This document shows, one piece after another, positions 34,792 to 41,766 of a stretch of 64,000 nucleotides of DNA (the stretch's first letter is position 1; every line of letters begins with the position of its first letter). Origin of the DNA: Paenibacillus planticolens. Its GTDB lineage: Bacteria; Bacillota; Bacilli; Paenibacillales; NBRC-103111. A model generated the notes under the pieces. It was given only the letters and a program-made list of their open reading frames with translations. It was not told where the DNA came from and did no database searches. The translations under genes and the position numbers were made by a program. The stretch lies in NCBI RefSeq assembly GCF_013141725.1, contig NZ_WHNZ01000007.1, positions 124,001-188,000 on the forward strand. Reading direction: 5' to 3'.

Positions 34792-34871
34792 AGTTATTCT
34801 CTCCTTTGTTATGTTTGTAAAAATGCTTGTTAAAAGTCATCACATTATTTCGTGGATGCATACCTCCAATG

Positions 34872-34899
34872 AATTCTACAGTTCTAAATATATAGAATT
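34872..34899. promoter_or_regulatory. Inverted-repeat operator upstream of the LLM oxidoreductase
   Basis: Perfect arms AATTCTA and TAGAATT flank a 14-bp centre. It contains AGTTCTAAATATATAGAA, identical to the site upstream of the MFS gene. It lies between the ArsR stop and the oxidoreductase start. A partial copy (AATTCTATAACTGT) occurs upstream of the ArsR gene at about 35225. Confidence 0.7.
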
Positions 34900-34914
34900 G
34901 ATTTTCAAAAAAAA

Positions 34915-35196
34915 TTACGTAAGCAGATAGGGCGCATATTTTTCCGCTATTTCTCGATTGACGTTATAGTGAATGAACGATCCATTTTTACGAAAATCAA
35001 TCAAACCAGAGTCCGTCAATTGCTTCAGATGATGCGATAGGGTCGATCCTGCAACCGATTCAAGCTTTTCACCGATGGCGGTAAAACATAAATTACTCTC
35101 TTTCACAAGCAACTTAGCGATTTTCAGTCGGGTAGGTTCCCCCAAAGCTTTATACAATTTAACCGCTTGCCTCATATCTTCTTGATTTTCTCCCAT
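34915..35196 (-). CDS. ArsR family winged-helix regulator
   Basis: A 93-residue ArsR-type repressor: YKALGEPTRLKIAKLLVKES, NLCFTAIGEKLESVAGSTLSHHLKQLTDSGLIDFRKNGSFIHY (about 33-75). It has one Cys and no metal-binding pair, so it probably senses a reactive or organic compound. ATG 35196 is chosen because GGGGAGGTG lies six bases upstream; the frame runs on to 35256 without a site. It leads a group with the LLM oxidoreductase and an MFS exporter, whose promoters carry the same inverted repeat. Confidence 0.9.
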   Translation of the reverse strand: MGENQEDMRQAVKLYKALGEPTRLKIAKLLVKESNLCFTAIGEKLESVAGSTLSHHLKQLTDSGLIDFRKNGSFIHYNVNREIAEKYAPYLLT

Positions 35197-35424
35197 CCTT
35201 ATCACCTCCCCGAATCTCTTCAGTAATTCTATAACTGTCGAAATCAATATTAGCACCTCACCGAATAAAAGTAAAGGGGGATTCAGGGCTCCTTCGTAAC
35301 GACGAATCGCTCATCCAATCCCTAATATCCCCCACTATGTTTACGCTTTTCCGGCGGATTAATGTTCATGATAATGCACATAATAAGCGGCAGCAGCGGC
35401 TAATTCACAGACTAACGTTCTGAG

Positions 35425-36393
35425 TTAGTGCGACATTGTTTCAGTCAAAATTTTCTCCGCTCCATTGCCAATCAACAATTTTGCTACCTCTTCACCCACT
35501 TGAACAGGCAATTCACCAGTATGGGTTTCTCTGAGAATAATTGAACCGTCCGATTTCCCTACCATACCCGTTAACGTTATCTCCTGTAGAGCATGTTCCG
35601 TTGCTTCTGCTTCTCTATTTGGAGCTTGATTCAATACAGCAAATGCACCAATTGGCACGTGACATCCACCGTTCAATACCCCGAGAAATGTTCTCTCTGC
35701 TGTTACCTCCAAAGCTGTTTGTGGATCATTATACAAATTCAGTAGCTTCCTTAACTCAGCATCATCTTCACGACATTCAATACCGAGAGCGCCTTGTCCT
35801 ACAGCAGGCAAGAAAGTTTCTGGTGATAAAATTTCTGTAATGCGGTCCTCCCAGCCCATCCTATTAAGCCCTGCGACTGCTAAGATTATCGCGTCAAATT
35901 CACCATTTTCTAACTTACGAAGACGTGAGTCAATATTCCCTCGGATCGGCTCAATGATAAGATCAGGTCTTAGTGCCGCTAACTGGCTCGATCTCCGCAG
36001 ACTGCTCGTACCTACACGCGCACCGTACTTTAAATCCTTAAGTCCAGCACCGCTCCTAGAGATCAGACAATCACGTGGGTCTTCACGTTTTGGAACAGCA
36101 CCATTAATAAGCCCTTTAGGAAGCTCGAAAGGCATGTCCTTTAGACAGTGCACCGCCATATCGATTTCTTTATCAAGCATGGCCTGTTCAATCTCTTTTA
36201 CGAAAAGACCCTTACCCCCAACTTTAGACAAAGTTACATCCAAAATCAGGTCACCCTTGGTAACTATATTTTTTAACTCGAACGTAAAATCCATTCCGTG
36301 CTCTTGGCTAAGCAGCGTCAAATCGGAAATGACTTGTTCCGTTTGTGTCACCGCAAGTGCACTCTTTCTGCATCCAACCACAATTTTCCTCAT
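35425..36393 (-). CDS. hemC: Hydroxymethylbilane synthase (porphobilinogen deaminase) outside a hem cluster
   Basis: A 322-residue HemC of normal length. The dipyrromethane-binding Cys lies in [10 protein letters not shown] (about residue 245). [33 protein letters not shown] and [13 protein letters not shown] are all present. It condenses four porphobilinogens in tetrapyrrole synthesis. Two usual residues differ: GSRKS-like reads GCRKS, and the HSxKD loop reads HCLKD, so a conserved Ser is Cys. The catalytic Asp is kept. No other hem gene is nearby, whereas Bacillus hemC lies in hemAXCDBL. It may be an additional copy. Start ATG 36393 behind GGGAG. Confidence 0.88.
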   Translation of the reverse strand: MRKIVVGCRKSALAVTQTEQVISDLTLLSQEHGMDFTFELKNIVTKGDLILDVTLSKVGGKGLFVKEIEQAMLDKEIDMAVHCLKDMPFELPKGLINGAVPKREDPRDCLISRSGAGLKDLKYGARVGTSSLRRSSQLAALRPDLIIEPIRGNIDSRLRKLENGEFDAIILAVAGLNRMGWEDRITEILSPETFLPAVGQGALGIECREDDAELRKLLNLYNDPQTALEVTAERTFLGVLNGGCHVPIGAFAVLNQAPNREAEATEHALQEITLTGMVGKSDGSIILRETHTGELPVQVGEEVAKLLIGNGAEKILTETMSH

Positions 36394-36517
36394 TTGTATA
36401 CTCCCAATCATGTTTTTGAGTCACCATTAAAAACGAGCGCCTCATCCAGGAGGACGTTCTACAATGAAGTTTAAATGACAAGATAAGCAAAATCAACTTT
36501 TAGAAATCATGTCAGTC

Positions 36518-36661
36518 TTAACTCTTTTTGATGGGGATCCATATTTCACTTTTAAAATTTGGCGATGTGATATCTTTGTGCTCATTCCAAAGAATTTCAG
36601 GCCCGTTACTTAGCTCATATCCCGATGATGGAAACCATTCCGAATATATTCGTCCCCAAAT
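36518..36661 (-). pseudogene. C-terminal remnant of a GyrI-like effector-binding domain
   Basis: The 47 codons read [20 protein letters not shown] then [20 protein letters not shown] and WIPIKKS, ending in a stop. The [10 protein letters not shown]...PEI...EIWIPIKK pattern is the C-terminal end of GyrI-like/AraC-associated effector-binding domains. An in-frame TAG precedes it and there is no start, so only the tail remains. It sits directly after the EamA stop. Confidence 0.6.
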
Positions 36662-36667
36662 CTAGAC

Positions 36668-37576
36668 TCAAGTATTATTTTGAACCTTGAACTTTAAAGA
36701 TTTTGACCAAAAATACATTCCCATACCGAATAGAGTCATCATACCGCCTAAGAACTGAAATAATGAAATTTTTTCACCTAGTAACAGATAGGCAAGAATA
36801 ATGGCAAGAACAGGTTCTCCAATTATACCTACCGATACAGTTGTCGCTCCAATTGATTTTAACAATAAATTAAAAATACATTGACCAAAAATAGTTGGGA
36901 TTATTGCAAGCAGCAAAAAATAAGTCCACTCTGATGAGTTGTATTCAATGAAAGAGTAATTATTTAACAAATTGTAGATGAGCATGACGATACCACCAAT
37001 AAAAAATACGAAAATACTGTACACATTTGCATCCATTTTGCGGCTTACTTTTTGCCCTGCCAACAGATATGCTGAAACGAAGATTGTGCCTATTAATGAT
37101 AAAACATCTCCAATTAGCGCTTCTTTCGAAATCCCTATGTCTCCCCATGCTATAATGATTGAACCAAAGAGAGCGGCAACCAAGCAAAATACGGTGAACA
37201 GATTAGCTTGTTCCTTGAACAAAAAGTATGAACCGATCATTACAAATAAAGGCTGTAACGACAATATGACCATGGAGCTTGCAACTGAGGTATAAACCAA
37301 TGACTCCATCCAAAATAAAAAGTGTAATCCTAGAAAAAGACCGGCTAAAACAACGATACTCCAATCTTTTTTATTCATATCTAGGGTGCGAAACATTTTC
37401 CAAGGTATAAAAGGGAGCAAGATTACTACGGAAATAAACAATCTGTACATTCCAGCCACAGAAGTAGGTGTATTAGAAAATTTTATCATAATAGACGAGA
37501 TTGAAACGGACAGTATGCTGATGAATAACAAAATAAACGGATGAGATGTTAGAGAAGGTTTTTTAAATTTCATCAT
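36668..37576 (-). CDS. EamA/DMT family transporter
   Basis: A 302-residue protein with ten predicted membrane helices arranged as two EamA repeats. AGMYRLFISVVILLPF and SMVILSLQPLFVMIGSYFLFKEQ are typical of the first repeat, and IGEPVLAIILAYLLLGEKIS of the second. It probably exports or imports small metabolites. Start at ATG 37576 or the adjacent ATG 37573, both behind GGAGGA. It is divergent from an AraC regulator, which probably controls it. A GyrI-like fragment lies directly downstream. Confidence 0.9.
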   Translation of the reverse strand: MMKFKKPSLTSHPFILLFISILSVSISSIMIKFSNTPTSVAGMYRLFISVVILLPFIPWKMFRTLDMNKKDWSIVVLAGLFLGLHFLFWMESLVYTSVASSMVILSLQPLFVMIGSYFLFKEQANLFTVFCLVAALFGSIIIAWGDIGISKEALIGDVLSLIGTIFVSAYLLAGQKVSRKMDANVYSIFVFFIGGIVMLIYNLLNNYSFIEYNSSEWTYFLLLAIIPTIFGQCIFNLLLKSIGATTVSVGIIGEPVLAIILAYLLLGEKISLFQFLGGMMTLFGMGMYFWSKSLKFKVQNNT

Positions 37577-37726
37577 TATTCCTCCAAGCTGAGACAATTA
37601 CCTGTGCACAGAAATTGTAATGGTAAGCCGAAGCTGGATATAATAATATCATCATTAAAGTTTATTTTGTGTAACTATATCATTCATTTATATTGAAATA
37701 TCGTCAAATAAAGGGGCACATGTACG

Positions 37727-38620
37727 TTGAAAAAACAATTGCATGAAATCATTCAGTATCCTGACGAAGCATTTCCATACATTATGTATACCCATACTAA
37801 TCAAGGATCTACTCCTGAAGGGAGAGGAGTTAACGATCTACATTGGCACGAAGAATTACAAATTACTTTAGTGACCAATGGAAAACTAACTATACAAATA
37901 AATGGAATCGATTATCATTTAGAAAAAGGGCAAGCCATTTTTATCAATAAGAGCGTCCTTCACGTGGTTACACACCTAACCCATGACGGTCAATATGTCA
38001 GCTTTAACTTCCCGGAGAAGCTGCTCGCCTTTTATTCAGAAAGTGTCATGGAAAAAAGCTATGTACTTCCTTATACGAATTCTTTTTTATTATCATTAGA
38101 AATCAAAGGAGATGCGGAGTGGCATAAACAAATCTTGCAAATACTCTGGTATATGAAGAATGAATTTGAAATGAAAAAGAACTGGGGATGGCAGTATGAG
38201 GTTTCCATCAAAACCGTGCAATTGTGGCTAATACTAATATCTAATATATCCCTTACTTCAGATGAGTCCTCTAAACATAACAGACTCCAACAAGAAAGAC
38301 TGCAATTAATGCTCAGCTTTATCCATCAAAATTATTCAAACAATATTACTTTAAAGGAAATTGCTGAGGCAGCTCATTTGAGTGTCTCGGAGTGTACCCG
38401 CAGCTTTAAAAAAAGCATTCATATGACTCCTTACTACTACATGGTTAAGTACCGTATTAAAAGGAGCGTCGAGCTGTTAGAAACTACTGACTATACGATA
38501 ACCGAAATTGCCCATCGAGTAGGTTTCAATCATGCAAATCATTTTATCCAGTCTTTTAAAAAGCATCGGAACATTACACCTAAGGAATTCCGCAAAATTA
38601 GAAATGAACTGACAACATAA
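37727..38620 (+). CDS. AraC family regulator with N-terminal cupin
   Basis: A 297-residue regulator. The N-terminal cupin (about 35-110) has LHWHEELQITLVTNGKLTIQINGIDYHLEKGQAIFINKSVLH. The C-terminal pair of helix-turn-helix units (about 190-293) includes ITLKEIAEAAHLSVSECTRS and the signature TITEIAHRVGFNHANHFIQSFKKHRNITPKEFRK. It starts at TTG 37727 behind AAAGGGG. It is divergent from the EamA gene 150 bp away, its likely target. The cupin part would bind a sugar or other small ligand. Confidence 0.92.
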   Translation: MKKQLHEIIQYPDEAFPYIMYTHTNQGSTPEGRGVNDLHWHEELQITLVTNGKLTIQINGIDYHLEKGQAIFINKSVLHVVTHLTHDGQYVSFNFPEKLLAFYSESVMEKSYVLPYTNSFLLSLEIKGDAEWHKQILQILWYMKNEFEMKKNWGWQYEVSIKTVQLWLILISNISLTSDESSKHNRLQQERLQLMLSFIHQNYSNNITLKEIAEAAHLSVSECTRSFKKSIHMTPYYYMVKYRIKRSVELLETTDYTITEIAHRVGFNHANHFIQSFKKHRNITPKEFRKIRNELTT

Positions 38621-38709
38621 TAAGCCTCCGCGATTTGCTCATTTTCTGCATTAGAATTCAAAATTATCGTACCAATACTATTAGGTTTAATTGCCTTTTA
38701 TACACGAAT

Positions 38710-39315
38710 TTACCCAACTATCATTTCCAATTCACTTAGTTCAGCAAAAATATCAATGTTCCGAGTATTCTGTAGTTTTACTTTTATTAATGTCAAGATT
38801 TCTTCGGGATTTAGAATTTCAAATTGAACCAGTAACTTTAATGCTGAAAGATGTGTTTGTTCATAATCAAATCCAGAAGCTAAATGTATTAATTCTTCAT
38901 CTAATTGTCTAACAAGATCTTCAGACCAGTTTTTTAATATACATTCTATAATCCAATATTGCCAAATCGCATCGTTAGTTTTAAGTGCTTCTCTAATAAA
39001 TGGTATTAATGGCTCTTTTATTGAAAATAATAGCTCTGATATTTTGATTGCTCCTGGCCAATTCATATCCATTATCCATTCTAAGAGCCCAGAGAGTATA
39101 AACTTTACTCTCGGATACCCAATCTCTATCAATAGATCTGCCGCGCTTTCCCAATGCATCTTATCTAATGGTTGAACAAGGAGTTTAAGTTCCAAATCCT
39201 GTAATTGTTTTAATTGCTCTTTAGCAAATTGATGTTGATCATGAGGAGTATCCCTCCTCAAATAACTTAATAATTGATTTACATCATTCAAGATCTCACC
39301 CCACTCATGAGCCAA
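38710..39315 (-). CDS. DUF5071 domain protein
   Basis: A 201-residue helical protein. The segment HWESAADLLIEIGYPRVKFILSGLLEWIMDMNWPGAIKISELL (about 54-96), followed by PLIPFIREALKTNDAIWQYWIIECIL, is the DUF5071 core with its LEW...DMNWPGA motif. These cytosolic proteins are often found near toxin-immunity loci, but the function is unproven. TTG 39315 has a distant site; TTG 39291 behind GGGGTGAG is a possible alternative. AT-rich, in the same patch as other orphan genes. Confidence 0.7.
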   Translation of the reverse strand: MAHEWGEILNDVNQLLSYLRRDTPHDQHQFAKEQLKQLQDLELKLLVQPLDKMHWESAADLLIEIGYPRVKFILSGLLEWIMDMNWPGAIKISELLFSIKEPLIPFIREALKTNDAIWQYWIIECILKNWSEDLVRQLDEELIHLASGFDYEQTHLSALKLLVQFEILNPEEILTLIKVKLQNTRNIDIFAELSELEMIVG

Positions 39316-39400
39316 TTTATTTCATGTAACCTCGAGCAAATCTAGGAGCTTTTCCTCCTTAGCGTGATACAGTGTTAGCTGATGGGACTCCCTCTTTCAT

Positions 39401-39979
39401 TTATAAAGGCAAAAAAATATTTATTAATTTATTTAGAGAATTCACCTGATCTTTCCTATAAGCTCCTACTAAAATACTTTGACCTAGGTCTGAATAATAA
39501 AATCTTCGTTCGCTTCCTTGTTCTTTTAGTATCTCTGAAAAAATCTTAAAAATGTTAAGATCTAACCAGTCGTCCATGAATTCTAATTCATAATTATAAA
39601 GTTTCTTGTTAATGGAAAAAGAAATCTTGACTTCTTCATTCTCAAGATTAACATAATCTTTAATTTCATTTATTGAAATCTCGTCCTCTAGTAGTTCAGC
39701 TATTCTTTTAATAACTGAACTGTAGTCTCCATGATTTTCAATACATTCACTATCAAAATGCCATATGTCTTTACTTGGAAAGGTAAAGATACCACTTGTA
39801 AGTTCTATTTCAGAACCCATATCTATAAGAAGTAATAAATACGGCTTTTCTTCATATTTGCTATGCTGCGAATCACTAACTATCTGATCCAGTTCTATTT
39901 CATTGAGTCTAATTCCAATATTCTTTAAACTCTTGTATTGCTCAGCAATTTTCTGTTTTTTCTTAAACCTACTGAACAA
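39401..39979 (-). CDS. Hypothetical 192-residue protein
   Basis: I do not recognise this protein. It starts MFSRFKKKQKIAEQYKSLKN (basic) and continues as an acidic alpha/beta protein with DIGSEIELTSGIFTFPSKDIWHFDSECIENHGDYSSVIKRIAELLEDEI in outline; no membrane segment. Size, acidity and location beside the DUF5071 gene are those of immunity-type orphan proteins (inference only). It starts at TTG 39979, ten bases after AAAAGGA. Confidence 0.5.
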   Translation of the reverse strand: MFSRFKKKQKIAEQYKSLKNIGIRLNEIELDQIVSDSQHSKYEEKPYLLLLIDMGSEIELTSGIFTFPSKDIWHFDSECIENHGDYSSVIKRIAELLEDEISINEIKDYVNLENEEVKISFSINKKLYNYELEFMDDWLDLNIFKIFSEILKEQGSERRFYYSDLGQSILVGAYRKDQVNSLNKLINIFLPL

Positions 39980-40084
39980 ACTGATCGCATCCTTTTAAGA
40001 TATTTAATATTCCTTGCTATATTTTCATCTAACCTTCTCCGTATTCACGATTCCGAGAACATTCCTGACCAAATTATCACAATG

Positions 40085-40124
40085 AAAAAATCAGGCTTCA
40101 TAAAATTATTAGCACGCCTGATTT
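40085..40124 (-). terminator. Terminator after the broken toxin gene
   Basis: AAATCAGGC and GCCTGATTT form a perfect 9-bp stem with a loop of about 19 nt, followed on the minus strand by a T-run. It would end the antitoxin/toxin transcript. Confidence 0.7.
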
Positions 40125-40168
40125 CATCCATTGCATATATTTTCTTTTATGTCATTCGCATCATTTAA

Positions 40169-40285
40169 TCATCTAGCATCCAATAAATCAGTAGCAGCCT
40201 TTGGTACGTGAAGCGTATCCACAATGTAGTCGGATATATTCTTCAAATCCTCTAATGCCAAAGGCAGGTAGTGCAGCTTAAACAT
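40169..40285 (-). pseudogene. Truncated RelE/ParE-type toxin
   Basis: The frame starts at ATG 40285, overlapping the antitoxin stop by 8 nt, as in intact modules. It reads MFKLHYLPLALEDLKNISDY then IVDTLHVPKAATDLLDAR and stops after 38 codons. The opening is the classic N-terminus of RelE/ParE toxins (YLPLAxEDLxNIxDYI...AAxDLLDA), whose full length is about 95-105 residues. The remaining two thirds, which carry the catalytic residues, are absent downstream. The toxin is probably inactive. Confidence 0.75.
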
Positions 40286-40565
40286 TTTTCCCATCGGCCT
40301 TATCGGCAAGCCTTGCCCTTAATTCCGAAAACACTTCTTCATGCGAATATCGTTTATCCGTAGACTTTGCTTCAAGTTCAGCTTCTTTAAGTTTGAAATA
40401 AATTTCACTTTCAAATTGCTTTCGCTCATACGCTTCAATACTCATCACAACCATATCGCCATAACCATTCTTAGTCAAAAATACGGGTTCTGATGTTTCG
40501 TGTACAACCCTTGAAATTTCAGCGAAATTATTGCGCAAATCCGAAATGGGTCTTATATGTGGCAT
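40278..40565 (-). CDS. Phd/YefM family antitoxin
   Basis: A 95-residue antitoxin. The N-terminal DNA-binding part is MPHIRPISDLRNNFAEISRVVHETSEPVFLTKNGYGDMVVMSIEAYE (1-47), the typical Phd/YefM fold. The C-terminal 45 residues are charged and would wrap the toxin. AGGGGTGA lies before the ATG. The partner toxin gene overlaps its end but is truncated, so the antitoxin is left without an active partner here. Confidence 0.9.
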   Translation of the reverse strand: MPHIRPISDLRNNFAEISRVVHETSEPVFLTKNGYGDMVVMSIEAYERKQFESEIYFKLKEAELEAKSTDKRYSHEEVFSELRARLADKADGKNV

Positions 40566-40698
40566 GTCATCACCCCTAATTAATGTGACATAATTTTATC
40601 ATAATTATGCTAAATCATAAATGAGACTGCTGTTCATGATTGCCCAAACACAACGGGGAGACGAGCGCCTCCTCTGAATTTTTTCTCAACCTAATTAG

Positions 40699-40953
40699 TT
40701 ACTTTACTCTCATCAAGTTGCGAAGCGGTGACGCTTTCCGATGCTGAGGCCGCTTTTCTGGCCTCCACAGGTTCACATACTTCTTGACCATATCTTGCAA
40801 GGAATGCCCCATGAGATCGTGCAAGCTATACGGATTGTTTTCAGAAGATGAAATACTGGCATAAGCGAATTCTATATACGAGGTAGTACGCGTAGTGGTA
40901 AATTCCTTTGCTCCAATTAAGTTTGCTTTTGCAAATACATTGTTACCTCTCAA
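40699..40953 (-). pseudogene. C-terminal remnant of a tyrosine recombinase/integrase
   Basis: 84 codons, of which the last 45 (NPYSLHDLMGHSLQDMVKKYVNLW...HRKASPLRNL) match the C-terminal end of phage/transposon integrases: the LMGHSxxxM box and the catalytic Tyr (KKYVNL). The preceding residues are degenerate, and the catalytic Arg and HxxR boxes are missing. There is no clear start. A decayed mobile element. Confidence 0.65.
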
Positions 40954-40966
40954 GATAGGGGATAAA

Positions 40967-41482
40967 TTAACTTCCTATAAATGTCTGTATATATTTGATG
41001 CTAGATAATGCTACACCTCCAGTCACTCCTTGTAGGTCTTCCGTTCCTTTCCAATATTCACATTGGGACAATTCTTTATAATTAAATATTCGCTCCCAGC
41101 TTTCTTCTTTACTCATACTTAGGTTGCCTGACTCGACCAACTGGTCTTCTTCTTCTGTTAGGCTAAGAAACTCATTACATAACACAAGGTGCCATGCTTG
41201 AAAATCGGATAATAATACGTCTTCTACTTTCATATCTACACTTAGTAAAACTGCCTTTTCCCCCTTGTTAATGTATCCTGAATATCTCAAATCAGGTCTT
41301 TTCGGCCACAACCAAATAGGATACTCCCCTTGATAATTGGGCAGTCTCTTTCGCATCTGATCCATCATCCATTGGTAAGGTTCTAAAAAATCTTCCCAAA
41401 TGAAATTAGGGTTCCCGATTAAATGTCCTAAAGCAAGAGCCTCTTCCCAAGCCTCATAAGTTTGTATTGTCCAAAACCTCAT
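40967..41482 (-). CDS. DUF3841 domain protein
   Basis: A 171-residue protein starting MRFWTIQTYEAWEEALALGH. The pattern W...G......W......PYQWMM.QM.KRLPN..GEYPIWLWPKRPDLR (about 25-62) and VLLSVDMKVEDVLLSDFQAWHLVL is typical of the DUF3841 family, cytosolic proteins of unknown role. ATG 41482 follows AGGTGG closely; the frame runs on to 41524 without a better site. It sits between an integrase remnant and an unexplained gap. Confidence 0.65.
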   Translation of the reverse strand: MRFWTIQTYEAWEEALALGHLIGNPNFIWEDFLEPYQWMMDQMRKRLPNYQGEYPIWLWPKRPDLRYSGYINKGEKAVLLSVDMKVEDVLLSDFQAWHLVLCNEFLSLTEEEDQLVESGNLSMSKEESWERIFNYKELSQCEYWKGTEDLQGVTGGVALSSIKYIQTFIGS

Positions 41483-41529
41483 GATCCACCTACATTTATA
41501 AATAATCACTTTTATCTCGCGCATACATA

Positions 41530-41760
41530 TACTTCGTGAAGTATGATTAATAACCTGCCCGTCCCTCGGGTTTGAGCGTGCGGTAACAGTGAAAACCCAA
41601 CAACCTTTCCCTAAATCTTACTCCGCTGCACGATTATTCCACGAATAGTCTGGAGGTATTCCAACCCCTGGCTCTACGGTTCTAAGCCCTTTTCGGACAG
41701 AAACCCGCTCCTCCGTGCTATCTTTTTACAATCCTGCGTATGAGTCAATATATATTTTAC
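41530..41760. other. Unexplained GC-richer intergenic stretch
   Basis: About 230 bp between the DUF3841 and SH3-repeat genes, with a composition unlike the AT-rich genes to its left. On the minus strand a 34-codon frame (VSVRKGLRTVEPGVGIPPDY then SWNNRAAE) ends at about 41623 with no start. A short CCCG/CGGG hairpin lies near 41559. It looks like the remnant of a repeat or mobile element, but I cannot name it. Confidence 0.35.
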
Positions 41761-41766
41761 TAATAG

